Source: Bacillus sp. OK048
GTDB taxonomy: Bacteria > Bacillota > Bacilli > Bacillales > Cytobacillaceae
Reading direction: 5' to 3'
Assembly (NCBI RefSeq): GCF_900103525.1
Contig: NZ_FNHN01000001.1
Span: forward strand, 1-64,000
DNA length: 64,000 nt
The notes under the pieces are model-generated. The model saw only the letters and a list, made by a program, of their open reading frames with translations. It was not told the DNA's origin and did no database searches. The position numbers were made by a program, and so were the translations under genes. Shown piece by piece: positions 33,538 to 42,981 of this stretch (position 1 is the first letter of the stretch; each line of letters begins with the position of its first letter).

Positions 33538-35577
33538 TTATTCATTTGTATTTGTACCTTCAGTATCAATATCATCTTCTGAACCGGTTTCACCAGTATT
33601 TTCTGTATTGGTTGTACCGTTGTTTTCATTGCTCTCTATTACCTCTTTTTTCACTTTTGGAGCTAAATAATGATAGTCATTCGGATTAATCGGCGTATAC
33701 CCTTCTGGTTGATAGAATCGTAAAAGGTCTTTATGAACGATTTCATCTGACATATGAAGTTCTGCAGCCACTTTATCAGCTAACGATTTACACGCATCCG
33801 TACCTTCGAGTAATTCTCCCGTTTCATTACTGTAGCATTTATCTTTTACTTGAACGATTTCTGGAGAAACGAAATCTCCATTTCTAAATAAAGCCCAGTT
33901 TCGGTGATCTTTGGATAATAAATCTGAACCGAGTTCCATGTAGTCTTTCGTATCAATCCCTAGGAGGTGAAGAATGGTGGAACGAACGTCTGCCTGACCA
34001 CCGTATTGCTGTTGGATTCCACCTTTTACACCAGGAACATGGATCAATAAAGGCACACGCTGCAAGCCAACATTTAAGGTTGGAGTAATTTCCTCAACTC
34101 CTAGAACCTGCGCCATTGCCTCATTATGATTTTCAGAAATACCGTAATGGTCCCCGTACATCACGATTACCGTATTATCGTATAAACCTGAAGCTTTTAG
34201 ATCATTAAAGAACTGTTCAATCGCTTCATCCATATAGTGTGCCGCTTGAAAATATTGGTCAACCACCTTATTACCCGTTTCACCAGCAGGAAATTCAGTA
34301 TCCTCTGGGTCCATTTCAAATGGGAAATGGTTTGAAAGCGTTAAAAACTTCGTATAGAACGGCTGCGGTAAGCTCTTAAGCAATGGCATTGATTCCGTAA
34401 AGAATGGCTTATCCTTTAAACCGTAATTCTTGGTATTTTCTTCTGTCATATTGTAATATTCAGCGTCAAAAAATTGATCATATCCTAATGCTTTGTACAT
34501 TACGTTTCGGTTCCAAAAAGTCTTATAGTTCCCATGGAAAGAAGCAGAATAATACCCATTCCCTTTTAAAATCGCTGGCATTGCCTGGTAGGTGTTTTGC
34601 GCCTTGTTTACGAAAACAGCACCTTGTGCCATTGGATACAGACCATTTTCCATCAAGAATTCCGCGTCAGATGTTTTTCCCTGTCCAGTTTGATGAAAGA
34701 AGTTTTCAAAATAAAAGGCTTCATTCCCATGTACTAAGGAATTTAAGAATGGTGTTACTTCCTGACCATCCGGCATTTTATAATCAATGGCAAAGCTTTG
34801 CAGTGATTCCATCGCAATATAAATTACGTTCATCCCTTTTGCTTTCCCAAAGTATTCGGAATTTGGTGCTGCAAAATTCGCTTTCCGGTAATTCTCAACT
34901 TCGGTAATATCACTGCTGTCCGCAAGTGCCCGTTGCCCTGAAGATCTGATGTTTTGAATGACATCGTAAATGGTAAAGTTATAGGCGCCCAAGTATTTTA
35001 TTAAGTAATTTCTATCAAAGGAACGGCTTAAAAGCTGAGGGCGATCTTTTTCAGCCAATCCAAGATTAAATAAAAATACCGTGACTGCAAACAATAGAAC
35101 AACCTTAAATGATTTCTTATTCTCCACCGTTACCTTTTTAAAGATGGTTAGTGCAAGCACAATTAAAATAAAGAAATCTGTGAAATACAAGAAATCATAT
35201 GGCGACATTAACGAAAGTGCGCTATCTCCAAGCTGTCCCGCATTGTTTTTGGTCGACATTAATACCGGAACGGTAATAAAATCACTAAAGAATCGGTAAT
35301 ATGCTATATTGGCATACAATAAAAACGACAAAATAAAGTTAGTAATGATGAGTACTACTTTCATGCGCTTTTTAAAAAGAAAGGCTAATCCAAAAAAGAA
35401 TAATGCTGAACTTAAAGGATTAATAAACAATAAAAATTTTTGAAGGTTATTGTCAATTCCAAGAGTAAATTCAATTTGGTAGGCTGCATATGTTTTAAGC
35501 CAGAATAAAACAACGGCAATTGCCAAAAATACAATCGATCCATTATTTTTTATATTAGGCATTCTAATCTTACTCAT
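33538..35577 (-). CDS. Lipoteichoic acid synthase-type sulfatase (LtaS family)
   Basis: This 679-residue membrane enzyme polymerises glycerol phosphate from phosphatidylglycerol outside the cell. Five N-terminal transmembrane segments (about residues 10-190) precede an extracellular sulfatase-fold domain with the catalytic Thr in GQGKTSDAEFL, YIAMESLQSFAID (metal Glu) and VIVMYGDHYGISENH (Asp/His metal ligands). The last 35 residues are rich in Asn, Thr and Glu and look disordered. The ATG at 35577 follows AGGAGAT; a GTG at 35595 is less likely. Bacilli often hold several paralogues, so the exact member (LtaS, YfnI, YqgS, YvgJ) is not assigned. Confidence 0.9.
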   Translation of the reverse strand: MSKIRMPNIKNNGSIVFLAIAVVLFWLKTYAAYQIEFTLGIDNNLQKFLLFINPLSSALFFFGLAFLFKKRMKVVLIITNFILSFLLYANIAYYRFFSDFITVPVLMSTKNNAGQLGDSALSLMSPYDFLYFTDFFILIVLALTIFKKVTVENKKSFKVVLLFAVTVFLFNLGLAEKDRPQLLSRSFDRNYLIKYLGAYNFTIYDVIQNIRSSGQRALADSSDITEVENYRKANFAAPNSEYFGKAKGMNVIYIAMESLQSFAIDYKMPDGQEVTPFLNSLVHGNEAFYFENFFHQTGQGKTSDAEFLMENGLYPMAQGAVFVNKAQNTYQAMPAILKGNGYYSASFHGNYKTFWNRNVMYKALGYDQFFDAEYYNMTEENTKNYGLKDKPFFTESMPLLKSLPQPFYTKFLTLSNHFPFEMDPEDTEFPAGETGNKVVDQYFQAAHYMDEAIEQFFNDLKASGLYDNTVIVMYGDHYGISENHNEAMAQVLGVEEITPTLNVGLQRVPLLIHVPGVKGGIQQQYGGQADVRSTILHLLGIDTKDYMELGSDLLSKDHRNWALFRNGDFVSPEIVQVKDKCYSNETGELLEGTDACKSLADKVAAELHMSDEIVHKDLLRFYQPEGYTPINPNDYHYLAPKVKKEVIESNENNGTTNTENTGETGSEDDIDTEGTNTNE

Positions 35578-36031
35578 CTTTAAATCTCCTCTCACTTACC
35601 AATGCACTTCGGTAAACGAACATCCATAACTATATCATACTAATTTTAAAAATAAAAACAAAAACATTCCCATAAATAACCAATTTTTCGTCAAATTTCA
35701 CTATATTTAGCTAGTAAACTAACTTTCTTCCAAGCTATGCCATAATCAGTGGAAAATTGATATTTACTTACACTTCTTAGGATGATTTCATTTATATAAG
35801 ACGAAAGAAGCCCGATTTAGTTTCAACTTTTTTCCGAAACGTATCTCAAGTAATCATAAACCTGATAATTATTGCATGCAATATGCGTTTAGTCTTATCT
35901 TTTACAGAATATATAAAACAAGCTCTTCTTTTAGAACTATATATAATAGAAGAAAGCGATTACAAATTTAACGAATGAAAATCTTATCCCAGGTAAAAAT
36001 AGAAAGACAATTTTTTTAGGAGTGAAAGAAA
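35578..36031. other. 454-nt AT-rich intergenic region without visible genes
   Basis: Nothing coding was found on either strand. The right end presumably holds the sspH promoter (AT-rich stretch with TATATAATAG near 35940-35950, and TTTTTTTAGGAGTG just before the start); no clear SigG motif could be picked by eye. Confidence 0.4.
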
Positions 36032-36211
36032 ATGAATGTGAATCGTGTTAAGCAAATTCTATCTTCTTCTGCTGATATTGAAGTCCAATATAACGGGGCT
36101 TCTGTATGGATTGACCAACTCAATGAGGACGGACATACGGCTACTGTTCACTTGCGAGGACCTCTTGAGGAACGTAGCAGCGTTGAAATTGGAGAACTTA
36201 TTGAAGAATAA
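36032..36211 (+). CDS. sspH: H-type small acid-soluble spore protein
   Basis: This is a 59-residue protein of the SspH family, seen in the pattern MNVNRVKQILSSSADIEVQY then NGASVWIDQLNE and a short acidic end. These are minor spore-core proteins made in the forespore. AGGAG precedes the ATG and a very strong terminator follows. Its presence supports an endospore former. Confidence 0.82.
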   Translation: MNVNRVKQILSSSADIEVQYNGASVWIDQLNEDGHTATVHLRGPLEERSSVEIGELIEE

Positions 36212-36253
36212 ACAACCCCTCCACCTTTTCTGATAAAGGTGGAGGGGTTGTTT
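36210..36253. terminator. Bidirectional terminator after sspH
   Basis: A perfect 19-bp stem built on AACAACCCCTCCACCTT with a 6-nt loop, serving sspH and the convergent acyl-CoA-dehydrogenase-like gene. Confidence 0.85.
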
Positions 36254-36261
36254 ACGATAAC

Positions 36262-37416
36262 CTATTTTTGAAAGTTACTGACAGCATGATTTGCGAGAAC
36301 TTGGATGGTCATATCATCCATGGGAGGGTTGTGAAGGCCAGCTCTTACATCTCGATAGTAGCGCTGAAGCGGATTTTTTAATGAGAGACTTCTTGCTCCT
36401 ACTAATCTCATCGCCAAATCCACTACGGTAATGGCGTTATTGGTAACGGTATGTTTGACAGCGCCAAGAATCGGTCCCATTTCGCCTCTTCCTTGCTCAT
36501 CTGCATCATCCCATTGCTTCGCCACGGAATGTAAGAAATATTCTGACTCCATTAATTTCAATTCCATTTCTCCAATTTTGTGTCGAACGTTCGGTAAGTC
36601 AACAATCGTACCCTCTACACTATTTGGAGAATAATTTAAAGCAAATTCAATCGCATACTTCTTAGCAGCTTTTGCAATTCCAAGATAACAAGCGGGTATA
36701 TGAAGAAGCCAACCGTTAGCTTTTTTCCCCTCTCGGACAAGTTGTTCAACATAATACTCGCCAGGTACGGATACATTTTGAAGAACTAAATCATGACTTC
36801 CTGTTCCTCTTAAAGCAATGCTATCCCAAGTTTCTTCAATCAGTATCCCTTTTGTGGTTCTAGGTATAAGGAAGTTCCCTACCTGATCTGAATCATTGAT
36901 TGATGCACTCACAATAAAATAATCTAAAACAGGTGCCATTGTGGTAAAGGTTTTTCTTCCATTAATAATCCAATTATCCCCATCCTTGCTAGCGATTGTC
37001 TCGGGCCTGCCTCCTCGGGTGGGACTCCCTGTTCTTGGCTCTGTTGCTGCACCGTTAATCAATGAGCCTTTTTTAACATCTTCACAGACTTTTTTAAAAA
37101 TGTTTTCATTCCAAGACCTTTTTTCCGAGAGATTTTTAATAATGCCCATATGCCATCCAATTGATAATGCTGTTGCCCCGTCCCCCTCGGCAATTTTCTC
37201 TTGAAAACGAAGCATGTCAAATAGAGAAATTTCTTTCCCCCTATACTTCTTGGGCACTGTTAACGAGGTGTAACCTGTATCCTTTAAATCTTGAATATTA
37301 TCATATGGAAAGCTGCCCTCGATATCAACTTGATGAGCCCTTGAGAAAAATCGTTCTGAAAGTTCGTTCATCAACTCTAGCTGTTCATCCATTAATTCTA
37401 AATCTTGAAAATTCAT
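36262..37416 (-). CDS. Acyl-CoA dehydrogenase-family flavoprotein (YdbM/SfnB-like)
   Basis: This 384-residue protein has the acyl-CoA dehydrogenase three-domain layout: an N-terminal helical domain (PYDNIQDLKDTGYTSLTVPK), a beta domain (AATEPRTGSPTRGG; TFTTMAPVLDYFIV; ALRGTGSHDLVL) and a C-terminal helical domain ending LQRYYRDVRAGLHNPP. The catalytic Glu of true dehydrogenases is not obvious, and the HNPPMDD ending resembles monooxygenase-like members. The ATG at 37416 follows GGAGGAAGG. Its substrate is unknown. B. subtilis YdbM is the nearest guess, linked to sulfur supply. Confidence 0.72.
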   Translation of the reverse strand: MNFQDLELMDEQLELMNELSERFFSRAHQVDIEGSFPYDNIQDLKDTGYTSLTVPKKYRGKEISLFDMLRFQEKIAEGDGATALSIGWHMGIIKNLSEKRSWNENIFKKVCEDVKKGSLINGAATEPRTGSPTRGGRPETIASKDGDNWIINGRKTFTTMAPVLDYFIVSASINDSDQVGNFLIPRTTKGILIEETWDSIALRGTGSHDLVLQNVSVPGEYYVEQLVREGKKANGWLLHIPACYLGIAKAAKKYAIEFALNYSPNSVEGTIVDLPNVRHKIGEMELKLMESEYFLHSVAKQWDDADEQGRGEMGPILGAVKHTVTNNAITVVDLAMRLVGARSLSLKNPLQRYYRDVRAGLHNPPMDDMTIQVLANHAVSNFQK

Positions 37417-37710
37417 CAACCTTCCTCCACCCTCTCGATCTTTACTAGTAGTCATCGAAATCCAATTATACTACTACTTTAAATTCGTTTAAATTAATTT
37501 GATATTACACGAATCAGGGCATATTTACCATTTTATCTTTAAAAATAACTGATTTAGTAGTTTCGTGTCGTATCTTACTATTATATAATAGGACTTGTTC
37601 TATAATAGATATGAAACACTTGCCAACCATGCATATTTATTCTAAAAATTGTTCGGCTTTATCACTAATCTATGGAAATACTACATTTATTAGTAAAAAG
37701 GGGGATTGAA

Positions 37711-39216
37711 ATGTCAAAAGGTGCAAGACAATTATTTATTCAAACTACAAGCCTAATTGCTGGCTTTATGGTTTGGGTCCTAATTTCGTCACTGATGCCT
37801 TTCATACAAGCAGATATTAAGCTTTCATCAACTCAAATTTCTTGGGCTACAGCTGTTCCTGTAATCCTTGGATCTTTACTAAGGGTTCCGATTGGCTATT
37901 GGACAAATCGGTTTGGTGCAAGAACCTTATTTTCGATTAGTTTTATTTTCTTATTGCTGCCACTTGGGATATTGAGTATTGCTACCTCTTTATTCATGTT
38001 AATTCTTGGCGGATTTATGCTCGGTATTGGGGGAGCTGTCTTTTCGATTGGTGTAACCTCGCTGCCTAAATATTATCCAAAAGAAAAACACGGATTTATT
38101 AATGGAATTTATGGTATAGGAAATATTGGTACTGCGATTACTGCGTTCGCTGCTCCGGTCCTTGCTAATACATTTGGCTGGAGAACGACTGTTCAAATAT
38201 TCCTGATTGTAGTTTTACTATTTGCACTTTTAAATTTCTTTTTCGGTGACAAAACAGAAAGAAAAGTAAATAACTCATTATCTAACCAAATGAATGAAGT
38301 TTATAAAAATCAAAAACTATGGTTTTTAAGTATTTTTTACTTTGTCACCTTTGGCTCTTTTGTTGCCTTCACGATTTATTTACCCTCTTTCCTTGTTAAC
38401 CATTTTGATTTAGAAAAGGTAGATGCGGGTTTTCGAACAGCTGGATTTATCGCCTTAGCAACGGTTTTTCGACCCATTGGGGGATGGCTTGGAGATAAGT
38501 TAAATCCGTTTTTTATTCTTGTAGGTGTATTTTCCGGACTCACATTTGCTGGATTTCTATTGTCGTTTACACCGTCTCTTCCTATTTATTCATTTGGCTG
38601 TTTATTAGTTGCGATTTGTGCTGGGACAGGGAACGGGACTATTTTTAAATTGGTCCCACTATATTTTTCGAAACAAGCCGGGATTGTGAATGGTATTGTC
38701 TCTGCTATGGGCGGGCTTGGCGGCTTTTTCCCACCCATTATATTGAGCATCTTCTTTACTTGGACGGGGCATTATGCGATTGGCTTCATGGCGTTGTCAG
38801 AGTTTTCACTTGTGAGTACCGTATTAGTCATCTGGCTCTACTATCAGGAAAAGCTGGAAATTTCTTCGAAGATTGTCCAACATGCGACAGATGGTATAAC
38901 CGTTACCGATAAAAACGGAATTATCCAAAGTGTAAATCCTGCTTTTACAAAGATTACAGGTTATACAATGGAGGAAGTGATTGGGAAAACACCGAGCGTT
39001 CTTCAATCTGGAGAACATGATAATGCTTTTTATAAAAAGATGTGGGATCGTTTGTTGAGTGCTGGTTTTTGGGAAGGCTTTATCTGGAACAAACGCAAAA
39101 ACCAAGAAATCTACCGAGAGTGGTTAACGATTACAGCAATTCGGGATGGCAATGGAGATACTACTCACTATGTAGCTATGTTTCATGAAGTCGAGGATGA
39201 AAATAATAAACCTTAG
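37711..39216 (+). CDS. NarK-family MFS transporter fused to a C-terminal PAS domain
   Basis: This is a 501-residue protein. Residues about 1-390 are a 12-segment major facilitator of the nitrate/nitrite (NarK) branch: RVPIGYWTNRFGART, the glycine-rich GFMLGIGGAVFSIG and GNGTIFKLVPLYF, and AMGGLGGFFPP. Residues about 395-500 form a PAS domain (IVQHATDGITVTDKNG; FTKITGYTMEEVIGK; GFWEGFIWNKRKN) like sensor-kinase PAS modules. A fusion of transporter and sensor is unusual and suggests substrate- or redox-gated transport, or a transceptor. The ATG at 37711 follows GGGGG; an ATG at 37672 lies before it. A palindrome CTATTATATAATAG at 37578-37591 marks the promoter region. Confidence 0.85.
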   Translation: MSKGARQLFIQTTSLIAGFMVWVLISSLMPFIQADIKLSSTQISWATAVPVILGSLLRVPIGYWTNRFGARTLFSISFIFLLLPLGILSIATSLFMLILGGFMLGIGGAVFSIGVTSLPKYYPKEKHGFINGIYGIGNIGTAITAFAAPVLANTFGWRTTVQIFLIVVLLFALLNFFFGDKTERKVNNSLSNQMNEVYKNQKLWFLSIFYFVTFGSFVAFTIYLPSFLVNHFDLEKVDAGFRTAGFIALATVFRPIGGWLGDKLNPFFILVGVFSGLTFAGFLLSFTPSLPIYSFGCLLVAICAGTGNGTIFKLVPLYFSKQAGIVNGIVSAMGGLGGFFPPIILSIFFTWTGHYAIGFMALSEFSLVSTVLVIWLYYQEKLEISSKIVQHATDGITVTDKNGIIQSVNPAFTKITGYTMEEVIGKTPSVLQSGEHDNAFYKKMWDRLLSAGFWEGFIWNKRKNQEIYREWLTITAIRDGNGDTTHYVAMFHEVEDENNKP

Positions 39217-39217
39217 C

Positions 39218-39244
39218 ACCTTCTTCGGAAGGTCTATTTTTTTT
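39218..39244 (+). terminator. Terminator of the NarK-PAS gene
   Basis: ACCTTC-TTCG-GAAGGT, a UUCG-tetraloop stem, followed by a T-run. Confidence 0.8.
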
Positions 39245-39315
39245 TCCAAAAATGCCTATCCAGTGAAAATATTACAACTTTTTGTCTTTTATCCTGTGTT
39301 CACAATTCCTTCACT

Positions 39316-39364
39316 ACTTTTGTGACGTTCGTCACAAAAGTCATGTTAGCATGTGGTTTATAGT
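39316..39364 (+). promoter_or_regulatory. FNR box and class II promoter before narK
   Basis: ACTTTTGTGAC-GTTC-GTCACAAAAGT (39316-39341) is an 11-bp perfect inverted repeat containing TGTGA-N6-TCACA, the FNR/CRP consensus. A TATAGT -10 lies at 39359-39364, so the box centre is about 42 nt before the expected start, the standard position for anaerobic activation by Fnr. Confidence 0.8.
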
Positions 39365-39422
39365 GTAATCACAAAGGAAATCCACAAAACAATTTAAAAG
39401 TGGATTTAAGGGAGAGATAAAA

Positions 39423-40724
39423 ATGGCACGAATTAATTATTGGAATCCGGAAGATGAAAAGTTTTGGAAGACGGATGGAAAAAAACATGCTCAGCGTAAC
39501 TTATGGATTTCTGTTCCATCCTTAATGCTCGCATTTATTGTTTGGCAGATTTGGTCAGTGGTTGCTGTAAGATTAAATGATATCGGATTTACTTTTACCG
39601 ATGAACAATTATTCACATTAGCAGCGCTCCCAGGACTTGTTGGCGCAACACTTCGATTTGTTTATACCTTTGCAGTCGGTGCCATTGGCGGAAAAAACTG
39701 GACTGTAATCTCAACTGCCGTCTTAGCCATTCCAGCTATAGGGATTGGATTCGCGGTACAAAATCCCGATACACCATTTTCAATTATGTTATTATTAGCA
39801 GCACTTTGCGGTCTTGGCGGTGGTAACTTCTCATCTTCATCTGCAAATATTAGCTTTTTCTTCCCGAAAAAAGAAAAAGGTACAGCATTAGGAATTAACG
39901 GTGGTTTAGGAAATATGGGTGTCTCGGTTGTCCAATTTGTTACACCGTTAATTGTTACAACTGGAGCTTTTGCTTTCGCAGGTAAAGGTCAAGTATTAGC
40001 AAATGGTCAAGAAGTTTGGTTACAAAATGCAGCGTTTATCTGGGTTATCCCCATTGCGATTATGACATTCCTTGCCTACTTTAAAATGGATAACGTCCCA
40101 GGTGCTAAACAGTCTGTAGCTGACCAATTTGTAATTGTTAAACGTAAGCATACTTGGATTATGACAGTACTTTATATTGCAACATTTGGTTCTTTCATTG
40201 GCTATTCCGCGGCATTCCCGCTTTTATTAAAATCACAGTTCCCAGAATACATCTCACTTGCCTTCCTTGGAGCTTTGGTAGCTGCTGCTGCTAGACCTGT
40301 TGGCGGCTGGATGGCTGATAAATTCGGTGGTGCTAGAGTAACAGCTTATGTATTTGTGTTTATGGCCATCGGTGCATTAGGAGTAATCTATTTCTTAAGC
40401 GGAAAGCAGTTTGCAGGTTTCTTAGGGTCATTCTTAGTGCTTTTCCTTGCATCAGGTATTGGCTCTGGATCCACGTTCCAAATGATACCGACCATTTTTA
40501 TTCCTAAGGAAGCTGCACCGGTAATTGGATTTTCAGCCGCTTTTGCAGCATACGGCTCTTTCCTCATTCCTAAGCTGTTCGGCTGGTCCGTGAATACCAC
40601 TGGTACACCGGTGACGGCATTCTATTTCTTTATTGGATTCTATGTCATTGCCTTTGTACTAAACTGGTTCTTCTATCAAAAGAATACAACAGAAGCGAAG
40701 CAATTAGTCAAACAAGCCGGGTAA
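39423..40724 (+). CDS. narK: Nitrate/nitrite transporter, NarK-like
   Basis: This 433-residue MFS protein has about 12 membrane segments and the NarK signature glycine motifs (CGLGGGNFSSSSANISFFFP; GINGGLGNMGVSVVQF), with an Arg in PGLVGATLRFVYTF as expected for the nitrate-binding site. GGGAGAG precedes the ATG. The FNR-type promoter implies use under oxygen limitation, importing nitrate or exporting nitrite. No nar or nas reductase genes are in the window. Confidence 0.9.
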   Translation: MARINYWNPEDEKFWKTDGKKHAQRNLWISVPSLMLAFIVWQIWSVVAVRLNDIGFTFTDEQLFTLAALPGLVGATLRFVYTFAVGAIGGKNWTVISTAVLAIPAIGIGFAVQNPDTPFSIMLLLAALCGLGGGNFSSSSANISFFFPKKEKGTALGINGGLGNMGVSVVQFVTPLIVTTGAFAFAGKGQVLANGQEVWLQNAAFIWVIPIAIMTFLAYFKMDNVPGAKQSVADQFVIVKRKHTWIMTVLYIATFGSFIGYSAAFPLLLKSQFPEYISLAFLGALVAAAARPVGGWMADKFGGARVTAYVFVFMAIGALGVIYFLSGKQFAGFLGSFLVLFLASGIGSGSTFQMIPTIFIPKEAAPVIGFSAAFAAYGSFLIPKLFGWSVNTTGTPVTAFYFFIGFYVIAFVLNWFFYQKNTTEAKQLVKQAG

Positions 40725-40742
40725 TCCCCGGTTTGTTTTTTT
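40713..40742 (+). terminator. Terminator of narK
   Basis: CAAGCCGGG pairs with CCCGGTTTG (one G-T), overlapping the stop codon, followed by seven T residues. Confidence 0.75.
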
Positions 40743-40750
40743 AAAAATAA

Positions 40751-40787
40751 AAAAGCACGGAATCCTTATAATTCCGCGCTTCTTTTT
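40751..40787 (-). terminator. Terminator of fdhF
   Basis: AAAAGC(A)CGGAAT pairs with ATTCCG(C)GCTT with A/T runs on both sides; it abuts the stop codon of the minus-strand formate dehydrogenase gene. Confidence 0.7.
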
Positions 40788-42847
40788 TATATCCGAGAGA
40801 TAGCAACCGCACATGCTTTGTATTCTGCGGTTCCTGATATTGGATCATATTCGTTTAATGTTAAAACATTCGTTGGCGTCTCACTCCAATGGAAGCTCAT
40901 GAACACAAGTCCTGGAACGACTTGCTCGGTAACTTTCGCCTTTACCGTTAGTTCTCCCCGGCGAGAACGGACTTGAACGACTTCCCCATCAGTAATCCCT
41001 AGCGCAAGCGCATCTTCAGGATGAATATCAACCGTTTCTTCCGTCTGTTTCACTTTTACCCCTGAAGCATAATACCGTGTTTGCGAGTGTGTATTATACG
41101 ATTCATAACGTCTGCCGGTTGTGAGGGTAAATGGAAATTCCTCATCTGGCTGTTCCAATGGCGGTGTAAAATCGACAGGAACAAATGGTGACTTCTTACC
41201 AACAGACTCCTGATTATGAAATCTCTCATGCATGATAAAAGTTCCTGGATGATCCTCAGTTGGACATGGATAATGGATACTGTATTCATTATCAAGTCTT
41301 TCGTAGGAAATACCTCCGTACATCTCCCACGCAAGTTTTCTCACTTCATTCCAGATTTCTTCACTGCTAGAGTAGCTCATCGGATAACCCATGATCGTTG
41401 AAAGTTCACATAAAATAACCCAATCTTCCTTTACATTCACACCTGGTTCAACCGCTTTTCGTACTCTTTGCACCCTTCGGTCTGTATTGGTGTAAGTTCC
41501 ATCAACCTCTCCCCACGAGCACGCAGGAAGAACAACATCAGCCATTTTTGCTGTTTCTGTCATGAAAATATCCTGGACAATTAACAAATCAAGCTGTTCC
41601 ATTAGCTTTCGTGTATGGTTCATATGAACATCAGCAAGTAATGGATTTTCACCGATAATATAGAGTGCCTTAAGCTCTCCTGCTTCAAGTCGATCAAATG
41701 TCCTCGTTTGTGTGTCACCAGCAAACGGATTAACCTCAACATTCCATTCCTGCTCATAACGCGCGCGATACTCATCATTTGCTAAACTCATGGCACCAGG
41801 CAACTGATTTGGCAGACAGCCCATATCTCCGGCACCTTGAACATTATTTTGACCGCGTAACGGCATAATTCCAGTGCCTTCCTTACCAATATTACCTGTT
41901 AATAAGGCAAGATTCGCAATATCGAAGACATTATTTACACCACAATGGTGTTCCGTAATTCCAAGGGTATAGGCTATCATGGAACCACTAGCACTTGCAT
42001 ATTCCCTTGCTGTCATCACGATATCATCCGGATTTAATCCGGTAATCGCTGCTGCATATTCAGGTGTATAACGGTCAACGTGTTTCTTTAACGAATCAAA
42101 ATCAATGGTAAATTGCTGAATAAATGCTTCGTCGTATAGGTTTTCCTTAATAATAACCCGAAGAAAAGCATTTATCAGTGCAATATCGGTCCCGACATTA
42201 ATTTGTAAATGACGATGAGCAAATTTCACCATGTCAATCTTCCTTGGATCAATAACGATTACTTTAAGGCCATTCTTAATTGCTTTTTTAATTCGGTTCG
42301 CAATAATCGGATGAGCTTCTGTCGTATTTGACCCCATTAGCAGTAACACTTCAGCTCGATCAAAATCCTCCAATGTATTCGTCGGGAAACCGCTTCCAAA
42401 TACAGTTGCCAGACCGGCAACACTTGGTGCGTGTCACGTACGATTACATCCATCAATATTATTACTGCCGATTACAGACCTCATGAACTTTTGAGTAATG
42501 TAATTGGACTCATTGGTTGTTCTAGCACAGGCAAACATCGAGATTGCATTGTGGCCCCAGGTATTTTTAATACCAGATAATTTATCCGCAATAAATTGAT
42601 AGGCTTCTTCCCACGATGCTTCCACCAGTTCCCCAGCTTTACGAATCAATGGGGTTGACAATCTATTATTAGAATGAACATATTCATAGGCAAACGCGCC
42701 TTTTACACAGGTTTGACCTTTATTAACAGGTGCTTCTTTATCACCTCGTATTTTCGTGATTCGATTATCTTTGACTTCAAGCACCAAACCGCAGCCTGTA
42801 CCGCAATAACCGCAAATCGTTTTGACTAAATTTGCTTCTCCCACCAT
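40787..42847 (-). CDS. fdhF: Selenocysteine-containing formate dehydrogenase alpha subunit (FDH-H type)
   Basis: One gene read through an in-frame TGA (42434-42436) gives about 686 residues with Sec at position 138. Upstream are the [4Fe-4S] ligands (CGYCGTGC at 12-19, Cys47 in QTCVKG with Lys49); the TGA falls in GCNRT-U-HAPSVAGLAT, the Mo-site motif, and frame is kept for 20 codons into the rest (EDFDRAEVLLLMGSNTTEAH). A hairpin with a GGUCU apical loop follows at SECIS distance. The enzyme oxidises formate at a bis-MGD cofactor. It lacks the ferredoxin-like N-terminal extension of the longer B. subtilis enzymes and has no beta subunit gene nearby. The ATG at 42847 follows AGGAGG. Confidence 0.88.
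42405..42436 (-). promoter_or_regulatory. UGA selenocysteine codon and SECIS-like hairpin
   Basis: On the minus strand, 12 nt after the TGA, GTTGCC-GGTCT-GGCAAC forms a perfect 6-bp stem with apical loop GGUCU. The loop resembles that of the E. coli fdhF SECIS and lies 18 nt after the UGA, inside the usual range for SelB recognition. Confidence 0.75.
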
Positions 42848-42876
42848 TTCCCCTCCTAATTCAAACATTAATACCT

Positions 42877-42905
42877 ATATAAACATATTAATCTATTCAA
42901 TCCAA
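42877..42905 (-). promoter_or_regulatory. Candidate promoter of fdhF
   Basis: TTGGAT and TTATAT are spaced 17 nt apart on the minus strand, about 30 nt before the start codon. No FNR box was found. Confidence 0.4.
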
Positions 42906-42950
42906 AAGTAGTTTGTTTTTTACAAAAATATTTGTCTATTTTTTGAATAA

Positions 42951-42979
42951 AAAAAACGGAAGAAAAAAATCTCCCGTTT
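42951..42979 (-). terminator. Terminator of the histidine kinase gene
   Basis: AAACGG...CCGTTT stem with inner GAG/CTT pairing, then a T-run on the minus strand. Confidence 0.65.
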
Positions 42980-42981
42980 CA

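Noticed and set aside
36045..36233. A second frame overlapping sspH
   Set aside because: No ribosome binding site, AT-driven Leu/Asn-rich composition; the sspH frame has AGGAG and family similarity.
40787..42847. Formate dehydrogenase as a broken pseudogene
   Set aside because: The only interruption is a TGA at the exact Sec position with a SECIS-like hairpin behind it, and both halves are intact and in frame.
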